A stretch of DNA of 64,000 nt from Lentisalinibacter sediminis (GTDB taxonomy: Bacteria > Pseudomonadota > Gammaproteobacteria > Steroidobacterales > Woeseiaceae), in assembly GCF_040706615.1 (NCBI RefSeq), contig NZ_JAPDRF010000005.1, forward strand, positions 124,001-188,000, given 5' to 3'. The position numbers and the translations under genes are program-made. Numbering within the stretch: the stretch's first letter is position 1; every line of letters starts with the position of its first letter. Of this stretch, positions 8,317 through 16,656 are shown in pieces. Under the pieces are notes generated by a model. The model had not been told where the DNA came from, searched no databases, and saw only the letters and a program-made list of their open reading frames with translations.

Positions 8317-8346
8317 AAAGACCAATCTGGGAAAGACGAATCTGGG
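8317..8346 (+). repeat. Tandem 15-base direct repeat before the DUF4124 gene
   Basis: AAAGACCAATCTGGG is followed immediately by AAAGACGAATCTGGG, a tandem duplication with one mismatch. It ends two bases before the ATG at 8349. The second copy occupies the position of the ribosome binding site, with TGGGA as the only purine-rich stretch. Confidence 0.8.
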
Positions 8347-8348
8347 AC

Positions 8349-8813
8349 ATGAATGGACTGATCCGGACAGGGCTGATCGTTCTCGGCGCCACTCTCTTCG
8401 TGGCAGCGCCGGTAGTCGCCGACGTCTACATGTGGCGCGACGCCGACGGTACCGTGCACTACGGCGACAAGCCGGGCAGCGAGGATGCGAAGAAGCTCGA
8501 CATCGAGACCCGGCAGACGGACCGGGCCACGGTCGCCAGGCGCTACGAGCAGCGGCAGACGACCCGCACCGAGTCCAACGCGGCCATGGCGGAGCGCCGC
8601 GCCGAGGCGGGGCAGCAGGCCGCGGATGCTGCGGCAGAGCGCGAACAGAAGGCCGCGCGCTGCGAAGAGGCGCGGGAGCGGCTGCGCAGCTACGTCAATT
8701 CCCGTCGGCTGTACCGGCTGGACGACGACGGCGAACGCCAGTACCTGGACGACGCCGAGATCGACGAAGCCCGCGCCAAGGCCGAGGAAGCGGTCAACGA
8801 GCACTGCAACTGA
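8349..8813 (+). CDS. DUF4124 domain periplasmic protein
   Basis: This 154-residue exported protein has a signal peptide (cleavage after PVVA, about residue 24), then a DUF4124 motif (DVYMWRDADGTVHYGDKPGS), then a long charged helix rich in Ala, Glu and Arg that is probably coiled coil. DUF4124 modules occur at the N-terminus of many proteobacterial envelope proteins and have no proven function. Two Cys in the C-terminal part (KAARCEE, NEHCN) could form a disulfide. It is a single-gene unit between the amtB terminator and algZ; no partner is evident. Confidence 0.8.
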   Translation: MNGLIRTGLIVLGATLFVAAPVVADVYMWRDADGTVHYGDKPGSEDAKKLDIETRQTDRATVARRYEQRQTTRTESNAAMAERRAEAGQQAADAAAEREQKAARCEEARERLRSYVNSRRLYRLDDDGERQYLDDAEIDEARAKAEEAVNEHCN

Positions 8814-8841
8814 GGCCCCCGCCGGCCCGGTGACGCTGGGG

Positions 8842-8860
8842 TAGAATCCCTGCGCAGGGA
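8842..8860 (+). promoter_or_regulatory. -10 box plus perfect palindrome upstream of algZ
   Basis: TAGAAT (8842-8847) is followed at once by the 14-base palindrome TCCCTGCGCAGGGA (8847-8860), which would cover the transcription start. The algZ start codon is 16 bases further on. No good -35 is visible, so activation by a protein at or upstream of the palindrome is plausible. The regulator is unknown. Confidence 0.4.
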
Positions 8861-8875
8861 CGAGCGGAGTTCACT

Positions 8876-9931
8876 GTGGCGGCATTGGGCGAGGAGACCA
8901 GCGACGGGCAGTCCTACCTGCCCGACTTCTGCTCGGCCCGGGCGGTGCTCGTCGTGGTGCTCATCGCCGAGATGGTGGCGCTCGTCCTCACGCTGGCGGG
9001 TACCTCCGAGGGTGACTCGTTCCTGCTCGGCCTCTCCACGAACTCGCTGTTCGTCCTCTGGATAGCGCTCACCAGTGCGGCAGTCCTGTGCCGGGCCCGC
9101 CGCTGGCTGGCCGGCATCAACGTCGTCACCGCACTCAGCCTCTGCTTCGTGCTGCTGCAACTCGTGACCCTGCTGATCTCCGAATGCGCCTGGTGGCTCG
9201 ACCGCGTATACGCCAGCGCATTCCTGCAAACCGAGACCCATGGCTGGTTCCTGCTGCGCAACCTCGGCATCAGCGGCCTGGTCTCCGCGGTGGCATTGCG
9301 ATATTTCTACGTGGCCGGCGAATGGCGGCGCAACGTTGAGCTGGAGGCGCGGGCCAGAATCCGCGCACTGCAGGCCCGCATCCGACCCCATTTCCTGTTC
9401 AACAGCATGAACACCATCGCGGCGCTGATCGGCAGCAATCCCGGCCGGGCCGAAGAGGCGGTGGAGGACCTCTCCGACCTCTTCCGCGCCACCCTCGCCG
9501 AAGCACAGAGCATGATCCCGCTGAAGCAGGAGCTCGAGGTGGCGCGCATCTACCAGCGCATGGAGCAGCTGCGCCTGGGCGAGCGCCTGGCGGTGAACTG
9601 GGACGTCGCCGAACTGCCGATGCGCGCCCGCATCCCGGGACTGATGGTGCAACCGCTGCTCGAGAACGCCATCTATCACGGCATCGAGCCGCTGCCCGAG
9701 GGCGGCGCGGTCTCGATCAGGGGCCGCAGGGACGACGGCGACGTGGTGCTCACCATCTCGAATCCGCGCGCGCCGGGCGCCACGCGCCGGGAGGGTAACC
9801 GGCTGGCGCTCGACAACATCCGCCAGCGCCTCGAGCTCGCCTTCGGCCGCCGCGCCGGCGTGGACGTGGACGAGAGCGAGGAGCGCTACAGCGTGACACT
9901 GCGCTTCCCCGCCGAGGAGCCGGAGGCGTGA
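8876..9931 (+). CDS. algZ: LytS/AlgZ-type sensor histidine kinase
   Basis: This is a 351-residue membrane sensor. Four to six hydrophobic segments fill residues 20-148, followed by a His_kinase domain with phospho-acceptor His172 in IRPHFLFNSMNTIAAL and an HATPase module (N box LLENAIYHGI). This is the atypical LytS/YehU class. It overlaps algR by four bases and sits in the algZ-algR-hemC order known from Pseudomonas, where AlgZ (FimS) with AlgR controls alginate, type IV pili and virulence functions. Start is GTG behind GGAG. The stimulus is unknown; pilus control is attractive because pilMNOPQ lies in the same window, but that is inference. Confidence 0.9.
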   Translation: MAALGEETSDGQSYLPDFCSARAVLVVVLIAEMVALVLTLAGTSEGDSFLLGLSTNSLFVLWIALTSAAVLCRARRWLAGINVVTALSLCFVLLQLVTLLISECAWWLDRVYASAFLQTETHGWFLLRNLGISGLVSAVALRYFYVAGEWRRNVELEARARIRALQARIRPHFLFNSMNTIAALIGSNPGRAEEAVEDLSDLFRATLAEAQSMIPLKQELEVARIYQRMEQLRLGERLAVNWDVAELPMRARIPGLMVQPLLENAIYHGIEPLPEGGAVSIRGRRDDGDVVLTISNPRAPGATRREGNRLALDNIRQRLELAFGRRAGVDVDESEERYSVTLRFPAEEPEA

Positions 9932-10659
9932 GGATACTGATCGTCGACGACGAGCGGCCGGCCCGCGAGCGGCTCGCCGACCAGCTCGCCGGGCTGGAGC
10001 GGTGCGAGATCGCCGGCGAGGCGGCCGGCGGCCGGGAGGCGCTCGAACTCTGCGAGCGGCTGCGACCGGACGCGGTGCTGCTGGACATCCGCATGCCGGG
10101 CATGGACGGCATCGAGACCGCGCGGCACATGGCGCAGCTGCCCGATCCGCCGGCGGTGATCTTCACCACGGCCTATGACGAGTACGCCATCGAGGCATTC
10201 GAGGCGGAGGCGGTCGGCTATCTGCTGAAACCCATCCGTCGCAGCAAGCTGGAGCAGGCTCTGGGGCGCGCGGCCCGACTCAGCGGCGGCCAGCTCTCCG
10301 GCATCGCCGACACGGGCGAACGGCGCCGCCACCTGTGCGCCCGGGTGCGCGACGAGCTGCGCCTGATCCCGGTCGCCGACATCTACTACTTTCAGGCGGA
10401 CCAGAAGTACGTGCGCGCCTGCCACCGCCGGGGCGAGGACCTGATCGACGAGTCGCTGAAGTCGCTGGAGGAGGAGTTCGCGCCGGATTTCTGCCGCATC
10501 CACCGCAATTCCCTGGTCGCGCTGGAGCACCTCGAGGCGCTGGATAAGGATGCCGACGGCAAACCGGTGGTACGCTTCCGCCGCACCGGACATACGCTGC
10601 CCGTCAGCAGGCGCCATGTCGGGGAGATCCGCCAACGACTCAAGGGAGGCATTCAATGA
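9928..10659 (+). CDS. algR: LytTR response regulator AlgR
   Basis: This is a 243-residue DNA-binding response regulator. The receiver domain (1-120) has acidic residues Asp7-Asp8, phospho-acceptor Asp53 in LLDIRMPGMDG and the conserved Lys in YLLKPIRR. The C-terminal LytTR domain (about 137-240) contains DIYYFQADQKYVRA and FCRIHRNSLV. Start is GTG inside the last codons of algZ. It is partner to AlgZ and co-transcribed with hemC by a four-base overlap, so sensing and heme-precursor synthesis may be coordinated. Confidence 0.93.
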   Translation: MRILIVDDERPARERLADQLAGLERCEIAGEAAGGREALELCERLRPDAVLLDIRMPGMDGIETARHMAQLPDPPAVIFTTAYDEYAIEAFEAEAVGYLLKPIRRSKLEQALGRAARLSGGQLSGIADTGERRRHLCARVRDELRLIPVADIYYFQADQKYVRACHRRGEDLIDESLKSLEEEFAPDFCRIHRNSLVALEHLEALDKDADGKPVVRFRRTGHTLPVSRRHVGEIRQRLKGGIQ

Positions 10660-11573
10660 GGGTGAGAATCGCGACGAGGGAGAGTGAACTGGCACTCTGG
10701 CAGGCCCGCCACGTGGCGGAGCGCCTGGACGCGCTGCCCGAGGTCGAAGCGGTCGAGCTCGTCCCGATGACGACCAAGGGCGATCGCATCCTCGACCGCA
10801 CCCTCAGCAAGATCGGCGGCAAGGGCCTGTTCATCAAGGAACTGGAGGTGGCGATGGAGGCGGGTGACGCCGACATCGCCGTGCATTCCATGAAGGACGT
10901 GCCCGGCGAGATGCCGTCCGGCTTCGCCCTGCCGGCGGTGCTCGAGCGCGAGGATCCGCGGGACGCCATGGTGGGCAGCACGCTGGACGCCCTGCCGACC
11001 GGTGCCGTCGTCGGCACCTCCAGCCTGCGGCGCCAGTCCCAGGTACTGGTGCGCCGGCCCGACGTGACCGTGAGGCCGCTTCGCGGCAACGTACAGACCC
11101 GCCTCGGCAAGCTGGACGCGGGCGACTACGACGCCATCATGCTCGCCGCCGCGGGGCTGAAACGGCTGGGGCTCGACGAGCGCATCGCCGAATGCGTCGA
11201 TCCGCAGATCATACTGCCGGCCAACGGCCAGGGCATCGTCGGCATCGAATGCCACGAGGACAGGGCCGATCTGATCGAGGTACTGCGCAAGCTCGAGCAC
11301 GCCGAGGCGCGGCTGGTCGTCGCCGCAGAGCGCCGGGTGGGCGTCGCCCTCGGCGCGGACTGCCATTCGCCGATCGCGGTCTACGCGACCACGGCCGGCG
11401 AGCGCATCACGATCCTCGCCCGGGTGATCGCCACCGACGGCTCGCGGATGCTGGAGGACAGTATCGAAGGCGCCGCCGCGGACGGCGAGTCCCTGGGCGC
11501 CACGCTGGCGGACCGGCTGCTCTCGGCCGGCGCCGGCGAGATCCTCGCCGCCGCGGAATCCGCGACGGCATGA
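10656..11573 (+). CDS. hemC: Porphobilinogen deaminase (hydroxymethylbilane synthase)
   Basis: This 305-residue cytoplasmic enzyme polymerises four porphobilinogen units to hydroxymethylbilane. The catalytic Asp is in HSMKDVP (residue 81), the signature LRRQSQVLVRRPD is present, and the dipyrromethane cofactor attaches to Cys236 in GADCHSP. It matches the family's normal length. The ATG overlaps the algR stop by four bases and the TGA overlaps the hemD start (ATGA). Confidence 0.97.
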   Translation: MRVRIATRESELALWQARHVAERLDALPEVEAVELVPMTTKGDRILDRTLSKIGGKGLFIKELEVAMEAGDADIAVHSMKDVPGEMPSGFALPAVLEREDPRDAMVGSTLDALPTGAVVGTSSLRRQSQVLVRRPDVTVRPLRGNVQTRLGKLDAGDYDAIMLAAAGLKRLGLDERIAECVDPQIILPANGQGIVGIECHEDRADLIEVLRKLEHAEARLVVAAERRVGVALGADCHSPIAVYATTAGERITILARVIATDGSRMLEDSIEGAAADGESLGATLADRLLSAGAGEILAAAESATA

Positions 11574-12340
11574 CCCGGCCCTCGCTGGCCGGCGCCGGTG
11601 TCCTCGTCACCCGGGCCCGGGATCAGGCGGGCCCGCTCGTCGCGGCCGTCGAGGAGGCGGGCGGCGTGGCCTGGCTGCTGCCTGCGCTCGAGATCGTTCC
11701 CTTGGAACGGCCGGAGGCCGGCGGCGAGACGCCCGACCTGGCCGTCTTCGTCAGCCCCAACGCGGTGCGCTACGGCGCCCGGTTCCTGTCGCTGGCCGGC
11801 TGCCGTTACGCCGCCATCGGTCCCGCCACCGCCGAGGCGATGAGCCGGGCCGGCCGGCCGCCGGACCTGACGCCCGCGGGCGGCTACGACAGCGAGAGCC
11901 TGCTGGCCGCTGGCGAACTCGCAGACATGGGCGGCCGGCGCGTGCTCATCGTACGCGGCCGCGGCGGGCGCGAGCTGCTCGCCGATACCCTGCGCGAGCG
12001 CGGCGCCACGGTCGACTACGCCGAGGTCTATGAACGCCGGCTGCCACAGGCGGGGGCCGGCGAGATCGAGACGGTCATCGCCGCCTGGCGCGAGGGTCGG
12101 CTCCGCTACGTGACCTGCCTCAGCGTGGCCACGCTGCATAACCTCGCGGAACTGCTGGGGGAAAAAGGCGCGGCGGTGCTGCGGGGCGCCACACTGGTGA
12201 GCGCCAGCGATCGTGTGTTACAACTCGCCGTACGCGAAGACATCGCTGTGGACACCCTGCTTGCGCAAGGCCCGGAGCCGTCCGACCTCGTCCGGGCGAT
12301 GGTCTTTCCCGACGGGGATACGGGACAGAGCAGATCATGA
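11570..12340 (+). CDS. hemD: Uroporphyrinogen-III synthase
   Basis: This 256-residue enzyme closes hydroxymethylbilane with inversion of ring D to uroporphyrinogen III. The family is poorly conserved, but the two-lobed Rossmann-like pattern is visible (GVLVTRARDQAG at the start, RRVLIVRGRGGRELLADTL in the middle, a YVTCLSVATLHNL segment later). Position between hemC and hemX confirms the call. The frame is open far upstream over hemC, and the ATG at 11570, overlapping the hemC stop, is the sensible start. Confidence 0.94.
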   Translation: MTRPSLAGAGVLVTRARDQAGPLVAAVEEAGGVAWLLPALEIVPLERPEAGGETPDLAVFVSPNAVRYGARFLSLAGCRYAAIGPATAEAMSRAGRPPDLTPAGGYDSESLLAAGELADMGGRRVLIVRGRGGRELLADTLRERGATVDYAEVYERRLPQAGAGEIETVIAAWREGRLRYVTCLSVATLHNLAELLGEKGAAVLRGATLVSASDRVLQLAVREDIAVDTLLAQGPEPSDLVRAMVFPDGDTGQSRS

Positions 12341-13728
12341 CTGAGCAAGAAAAGCCCGGGTCGAAGACCGCAGCGGACGACGACGCCCAGGCCGGCGCCG
12401 GCCAGCCGGAAGACCGCGAGGGGCGCGAGCCGGTAGACGAGAGCGAGGCCGCCGCCCGCACGCGGGAGTCGCCGGTGCCCGCAGACGACACCGCGGAGAC
12501 CGCGACGGCCGCTCCCAAAGCCGCCTTCGAACAGGAATCCGGCGAATCCCCCGCAGCACAACCGGCCGACGATGCCGGGGGCACGGCCGCGCCCGTACCC
12601 GGCGGCGGCGGGAACGACGGCAGCGGGGGCGGCGGCAGGACCGTCGCGCTGGTCGCTGCGCTGGCACTCGTCCTCGCTCTCGCCGCTGCCGGCTTCAGCG
12701 GTTACGGCTGGTGGCTGGAGCGCAGCGCCGGCGCGGACACGGCCGACCTGGAAGCCGCGGTGGACACGCTGGAGACGCGGGCGGCGGAGAACGCGGACAC
12801 CGTGGCGGAACTGCGCGGCCGACTGTCCTCACTGCAGCAATCGGTGCAGCAGGCGCAGCAATCTGCTCGCCAGGCTGCCGATGCGGACGAGTTCGCGCGG
12901 CTGCGGCGGGAGTTCCGGGAGAGCCGTGACATCGTCGAGTCCCTGCCGGGCCGCATGGAGAACCTCGAAGAGTCCATGGCCAATCTCCAGGGCGTATCGG
13001 CCGGCGCCCGTGACGCCTGGCTCGTGGCCGAGGCCGAGTACTACATGCAGCTCGCGAACGCCCAGGCGCAGCTGGCCGGTAACGCGGAGCTGGCGGCGTT
13101 CGCGCTCGAACTGGCCGACCGCCGCATCCGTGAGCTGGGCGACCCCGTCTACACGCCGGTCCGTCGCGAACTCGCCGACGAGATCACCGCGCTGCGGGCC
13201 GTGGAGGACGTCGACATCGAAGGGGTTACGCTGACGCTGGCGAGCCTGGCCGACGTCATCCAGTCGCTGCCGCTGGACGAGGAGGTGACGCCGGAGGATC
13301 GGCCGCGGCCGGAGATAGGCGAGGAGCTGAGCGGATTCAGCCGCGCCTGGACGGCGGTGAAGAACGCCCTCTCGGACATGGTCAGCGTGCGCCGCACCAA
13401 CGAACAGCTGGAGCCGCTGCTGTCGCCGGAGGCACAGTATTTTCTGCGCACCAACATCGCGCTGCAGCTGCAGACGGCGCGCCTCGCGCTGTTGCAGGGC
13501 GAAGGCGCCATATTCCGCCAGAGCCTCGAGGACGCCCGCAGCTGGCTGGAGCGCTATTTCGACAGGGAGGCCAAGGCGGTGAGCGGCGCCGTCGAGACCA
13601 TCGCCGAACTCGCCGACAGCCCGGTCGCTGCGGAGCTGCCCGACATCTCGGCCTCGCTGCGGCTGTTCCGCCAGCGCCAGGCCCTGGCCCAGGGAGATGG
13701 CCGGGGAGCCGACGAGGGAGCCGAATGA
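12337..13728 (+). CDS. hemX: HemX domain membrane protein
   Basis: This is a 463-residue inner-membrane protein of the HemX family. An acidic, Ala/Pro/Gly-rich cytoplasmic tail of about 100 residues is followed by one membrane helix (VALVAALALVLALAAAGFSG, about 101-121) and a long periplasmic helical domain with a coiled coil (about 135-220). E. coli HemX was once annotated as a methyltransferase but has no such domain here; its role in the hem operon is unsettled. It overlaps hemD and hemY by four bases each. Confidence 0.9.
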   Translation: MTEQEKPGSKTAADDDAQAGAGQPEDREGREPVDESEAAARTRESPVPADDTAETATAAPKAAFEQESGESPAAQPADDAGGTAAPVPGGGGNDGSGGGGRTVALVAALALVLALAAAGFSGYGWWLERSAGADTADLEAAVDTLETRAAENADTVAELRGRLSSLQQSVQQAQQSARQAADADEFARLRREFRESRDIVESLPGRMENLEESMANLQGVSAGARDAWLVAEAEYYMQLANAQAQLAGNAELAAFALELADRRIRELGDPVYTPVRRELADEITALRAVEDVDIEGVTLTLASLADVIQSLPLDEEVTPEDRPRPEIGEELSGFSRAWTAVKNALSDMVSVRRTNEQLEPLLSPEAQYFLRTNIALQLQTARLALLQGEGAIFRQSLEDARSWLERYFDREAKAVSGAVETIAELADSPVAAELPDISASLRLFRQRQALAQGDGRGADEGAE

Positions 13729-14939
13729 AGTTCGGAGCCTGGGTTGTCGCCACGCTGATCCTGGGCGCCCTGGGCGCACACCTCCTGTTCGCCGACCCGG
13801 GCTATGTGGTCATCAACATCCGCGGCTGGCTGATCGAGATGTCGGTGCCCATCCTGCTGGCACTGATCCTCTCCACCATGTTCGCTCTCTGGCTCGCCTG
13901 GGAGCTCCTCAAGGCGCCGAAGAAACTGGGCGAGAAGGCCGGGGAGTTCCGTGCCCGGCGCGCCGGCCACCAGTTCACGAAAGGCCTGATCCAGGTGGCC
14001 GAGGGCAATTTCTCCAAGGGCGAGAAGCTGCTGACCCGACGCGTGGACCGGTCCGACGCCCCGCTGCTGAACTATCTGGCCGCGGCACGGGCTGCCCAGC
14101 TCCAGGGCGACGGCGAGCGCCGGGACAAGTGGCTGCGGCTCGCCTACGAGGAGACCCCGGATGCCGCGAACGCCGTACTCCTGACCCAGGCCGAGCTGCA
14201 GCTCGCCGCCGAGGAATACGAGCAGGCGCTGGCGACGCTGCGGCGGTTGCAGGAGAACGCGCCTGACCACTCCCAGGCCCTGTTCCTGCTCGGCCGGCTC
14301 TATCGCGAGCTCGAAGACTGGGATCAGCTCGCCGAGCTGCTGCCGAAGCTCAGAAAGCAGGGGCGCATCCCGGCCGGGACGCTGCAGGAATGGACCCGGG
14401 AGGTGCACCGGCGCAAGCTCGAGCAGGTGGGGGAAGATCCGACCCGCGTAACGGCGGTGTGGAAGCAGATACCGAGGTCGCGGCGCGACGACGACGTGCT
14501 GATCGCCGCCTACGTCGACGCGCTGGCCCGTGCGGGGGGCGAAGAGGTGGCCGAGGCCGAACTGCGACGGCGGCTGCGCGCCCGCTGGTCACCGGGTCTG
14601 GCCCGCCTGTACGGCAAACTGGAAACGGCAGACACCGGACGCCAGCTCCGTCACGCCGAGAACTGGCTGAAGCAGCACGGCGAGGACGCTGCCCTGCTGC
14701 TGACCGCCGGCCGGCTGTGCATGCGCCAGGAACTCTGGGGCAAGGCCAGGAGTTATCTCGAGACAGCGCTCGCCATCGGGCCCACGCCCGAGACCTACGA
14801 ACTCTACGGCCGCCTGCTCACCCGCCTGGGTGAAGGCGAGGCCGCCGCCGACGCCTACCGCTCCGGCCTGAACATGGTCGCCACCTCGGACCGGCTCGCG
14901 CTGCCGCACCTGGGGGAAGCCGGCGACGAGCACCGCTGA
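13725..14939 (+). CDS. hemY: HemY-like TPR membrane protein
   Basis: This 404-residue protein has two N-terminal membrane helices (about 5-22 and 42-62) and a TPR-rich C-terminal domain. It belongs to the proteobacterial HemY_N family and should not be confused with Bacillus HemY, a protoporphyrinogen oxidase. No enzymatic motif is visible; it probably scaffolds late tetrapyrrole steps at the membrane. It is the last gene of the algZ-algR-hemCDXY run. Confidence 0.9.
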   Translation: MKFGAWVVATLILGALGAHLLFADPGYVVINIRGWLIEMSVPILLALILSTMFALWLAWELLKAPKKLGEKAGEFRARRAGHQFTKGLIQVAEGNFSKGEKLLTRRVDRSDAPLLNYLAAARAAQLQGDGERRDKWLRLAYEETPDAANAVLLTQAELQLAAEEYEQALATLRRLQENAPDHSQALFLLGRLYRELEDWDQLAELLPKLRKQGRIPAGTLQEWTREVHRRKLEQVGEDPTRVTAVWKQIPRSRRDDDVLIAAYVDALARAGGEEVAEAELRRRLRARWSPGLARLYGKLETADTGRQLRHAENWLKQHGEDAALLLTAGRLCMRQELWGKARSYLETALAIGPTPETYELYGRLLTRLGEGEAAADAYRSGLNMVATSDRLALPHLGEAGDEHR

Positions 14940-14967
14940 GCCGCCCCTGAGTCGGGACAAGCGAATA

Positions 14968-15870
14968 ATGACCGCTACACTGACGCTGATCGCGGGCGCC
15001 GGTTACACCGGCCGGCGGGTCGCCCGTCGTCTGGCGGCACAGGGCGCCGTTGTGCACTGCCTGACCGGCTCCGCTGCATCCGCGGCAGCGCTCTCCGAGG
15101 CCGGCATTGCCGCCACGGCGGTCGACCTCGACCAGACCGGCGCACTGCCCCGGCTGCCGCACGGTCCGCTGCGCGTCCTCTATCTCGTCCCGCCCGCCGA
15201 GGCAGAGGGCGGGGGTGATGACGATCCGCGCCTCTCGCGCTTCCTCTCGGCGCTGCCACGCCAGCCGCAGCGCTTCGTGCTGGCCAGCACCAGCGGTGTC
15301 TACGGCGACTGCGGTGGCGAACTCGTGGACGAAGAGCGCCCGCCGGCACCTTCCACCGAGCGCGCCCTGCGCCGGGTGGCCGCGGAGACGGCGCTCAGGC
15401 ACTGGGCGGACGAGCAGGGGGTGAGCTGGGCAGTCCTGCGCATCGCCGGCATCTACGGACCCGGCCGGCTGCCGCTGGAGGCGATCCGTTCGGGTCAGCC
15501 CGTGATCCGGGAGGAAGACGCGTCGCCGGGCAACCGCATCCACGTGGAAGACCTGACGCGCGTGTGCATCGCCGCGCTGGCCCCGTCCGCGCCCGGCGGC
15601 ATCTACAACGTGGCGGACGGCAGCGGCGAGAGTTCCGGAGCGTTCTTCCGGCGGGTGGCGGAGGCCGCCGGCCTGCCGGCGCCGCCCGCGATCAGCCGCG
15701 AGGAAGCACGGCGGCAGATGTCACCGATGCGCTACAGCTTTCTCGCCGAATCGCGCCGCCTGGACACGCGGCGGCTGCGCGAGGCGCTGGGCGTGGAACT
15801 CGCCTACGACGACCCGGCAGCGGGCATCCGGGCCAGCCTGGAGGAGTCCGGAGCGCTGCCAGACGGCTGA
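14968..15870 (+). CDS. NAD(P)-dependent epimerase/dehydratase-like protein (YeeZ type)
   Basis: This is a 300-residue extended short-chain dehydrogenase fold. The nucleotide-binding motif GAGYTGRRVARRL is at the start, STSGVYGD carries the catalytic-type Ser, and IAGIYGPGRLP lies in the substrate region. The classical YxxxK pair is not evident (the segment is RALRRVAAE), as in YeeZ-like relatives, so activity is uncertain. Gly-Ala-Gly spacing suggests NAD(P) binding is retained. It follows hemY by 28 bases and is convergent with the ParA gene. Substrate unknown. Confidence 0.8.
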   Translation: MTATLTLIAGAGYTGRRVARRLAAQGAVVHCLTGSAASAAALSEAGIAATAVDLDQTGALPRLPHGPLRVLYLVPPAEAEGGGDDDPRLSRFLSALPRQPQRFVLASTSGVYGDCGGELVDEERPPAPSTERALRRVAAETALRHWADEQGVSWAVLRIAGIYGPGRLPLEAIRSGQPVIREEDASPGNRIHVEDLTRVCIAALAPSAPGGIYNVADGSGESSGAFFRRVAEAAGLPAPPAISREEARRQMSPMRYSFLAESRRLDTRRLREALGVELAYDDPAAGIRASLEESGALPDG

Positions 15871-15899
15871 CGCCGGAGCACCGGTTCAGTCGCTGGCTG

Positions 15900-16538
15900 T
15901 CAGGGCCGGCTGCGGCGCGAGTTCAGCCACTCCATCAGCGGTTCCCACTGGTCCCACTCCGGCCAGGCCAGGTATTCGGGCAGCTCCGCGACGCCGAGCC
16001 CCCGGGTGTAGGCGCGGATGTAGTTCTGGGCCTCCCGGAACCAGGCCACGTAGGGTACTTTCAGGCTCTCCAGGTATTCGTCCAGATCACCGGCGATCAG
16101 GGTGTTCTCGCGCACCCGGTTGGCGACGACGCCGATGCGCGCCTGCTTGCGCTCCACCTTGCCGACGGCCAGGAGCTCGTCGATGAAACGGTTCGCCGCC
16201 TGCATATCGACCGTGGACGGCAGCACGGGCACGATGATGGTCTCGGCGTGATTGATGAGCGAAGTGAGTTCCGGTCCGTGGGAACGGGCGGGTGCGTCCA
16301 TCACCAGCACGTCGGCGCTGCGGGGCAGGTGCTTCAGCCCCTCCTCGAAGGCGGCGAGGCCCACGATCTCCGGATAGCCCTCCGGCCGGCGCTCGAGCCA
16401 GTCCAGGCTGGAGCGCTGCGGGTCGTAGTCCGCGAGCGCGACGCTCTTGCCCTCGTTGGCATAGTAGGCGGCGAGATTGGTGGCGAGTGTACTTTTGCCG
16501 CAACCGCCTTTCGGGTTGAGCACGATGATGTGACGCAT
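15900..16538 (-). CDS. Orphan ParA-family ATPase
   Basis: This 212-residue ParA/MinD-type ATPase has the deviant Walker A KGGCGKST (residues 10-17), switch-I-like DYDPQRSSLDW and Walker B-like VLVMDAPA. It lacks the N-terminal DNA-binding domain of plasmid ParA and no ParB gene is beside it, so it is not the chromosome-segregation pair. Such orphans often position pili, flagella or chemotaxis clusters. It stands alone on the minus strand, divergent from dapF, and the cargo is unknown. Confidence 0.88.
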   Translation of the reverse strand: MRHIIVLNPKGGCGKSTLATNLAAYYANEGKSVALADYDPQRSSLDWLERRPEGYPEIVGLAAFEEGLKHLPRSADVLVMDAPARSHGPELTSLINHAETIIVPVLPSTVDMQAANRFIDELLAVGKVERKQARIGVVANRVRENTLIAGDLDEYLESLKVPYVAWFREAQNYIRAYTRGLGVAELPEYLAWPEWDQWEPLMEWLNSRRSRP

Positions 16539-16656
16539 GATGTCTCCCTGCGCTTCGTGTTGGTTTTGTGCAGTTTATGTAAAGTATCGCCGCGCCGCTA
16601 GAAAGTCCACGGGACAGCGGCGCCATCTGCCCGTCGATTTGACCTACAGTACGCCC

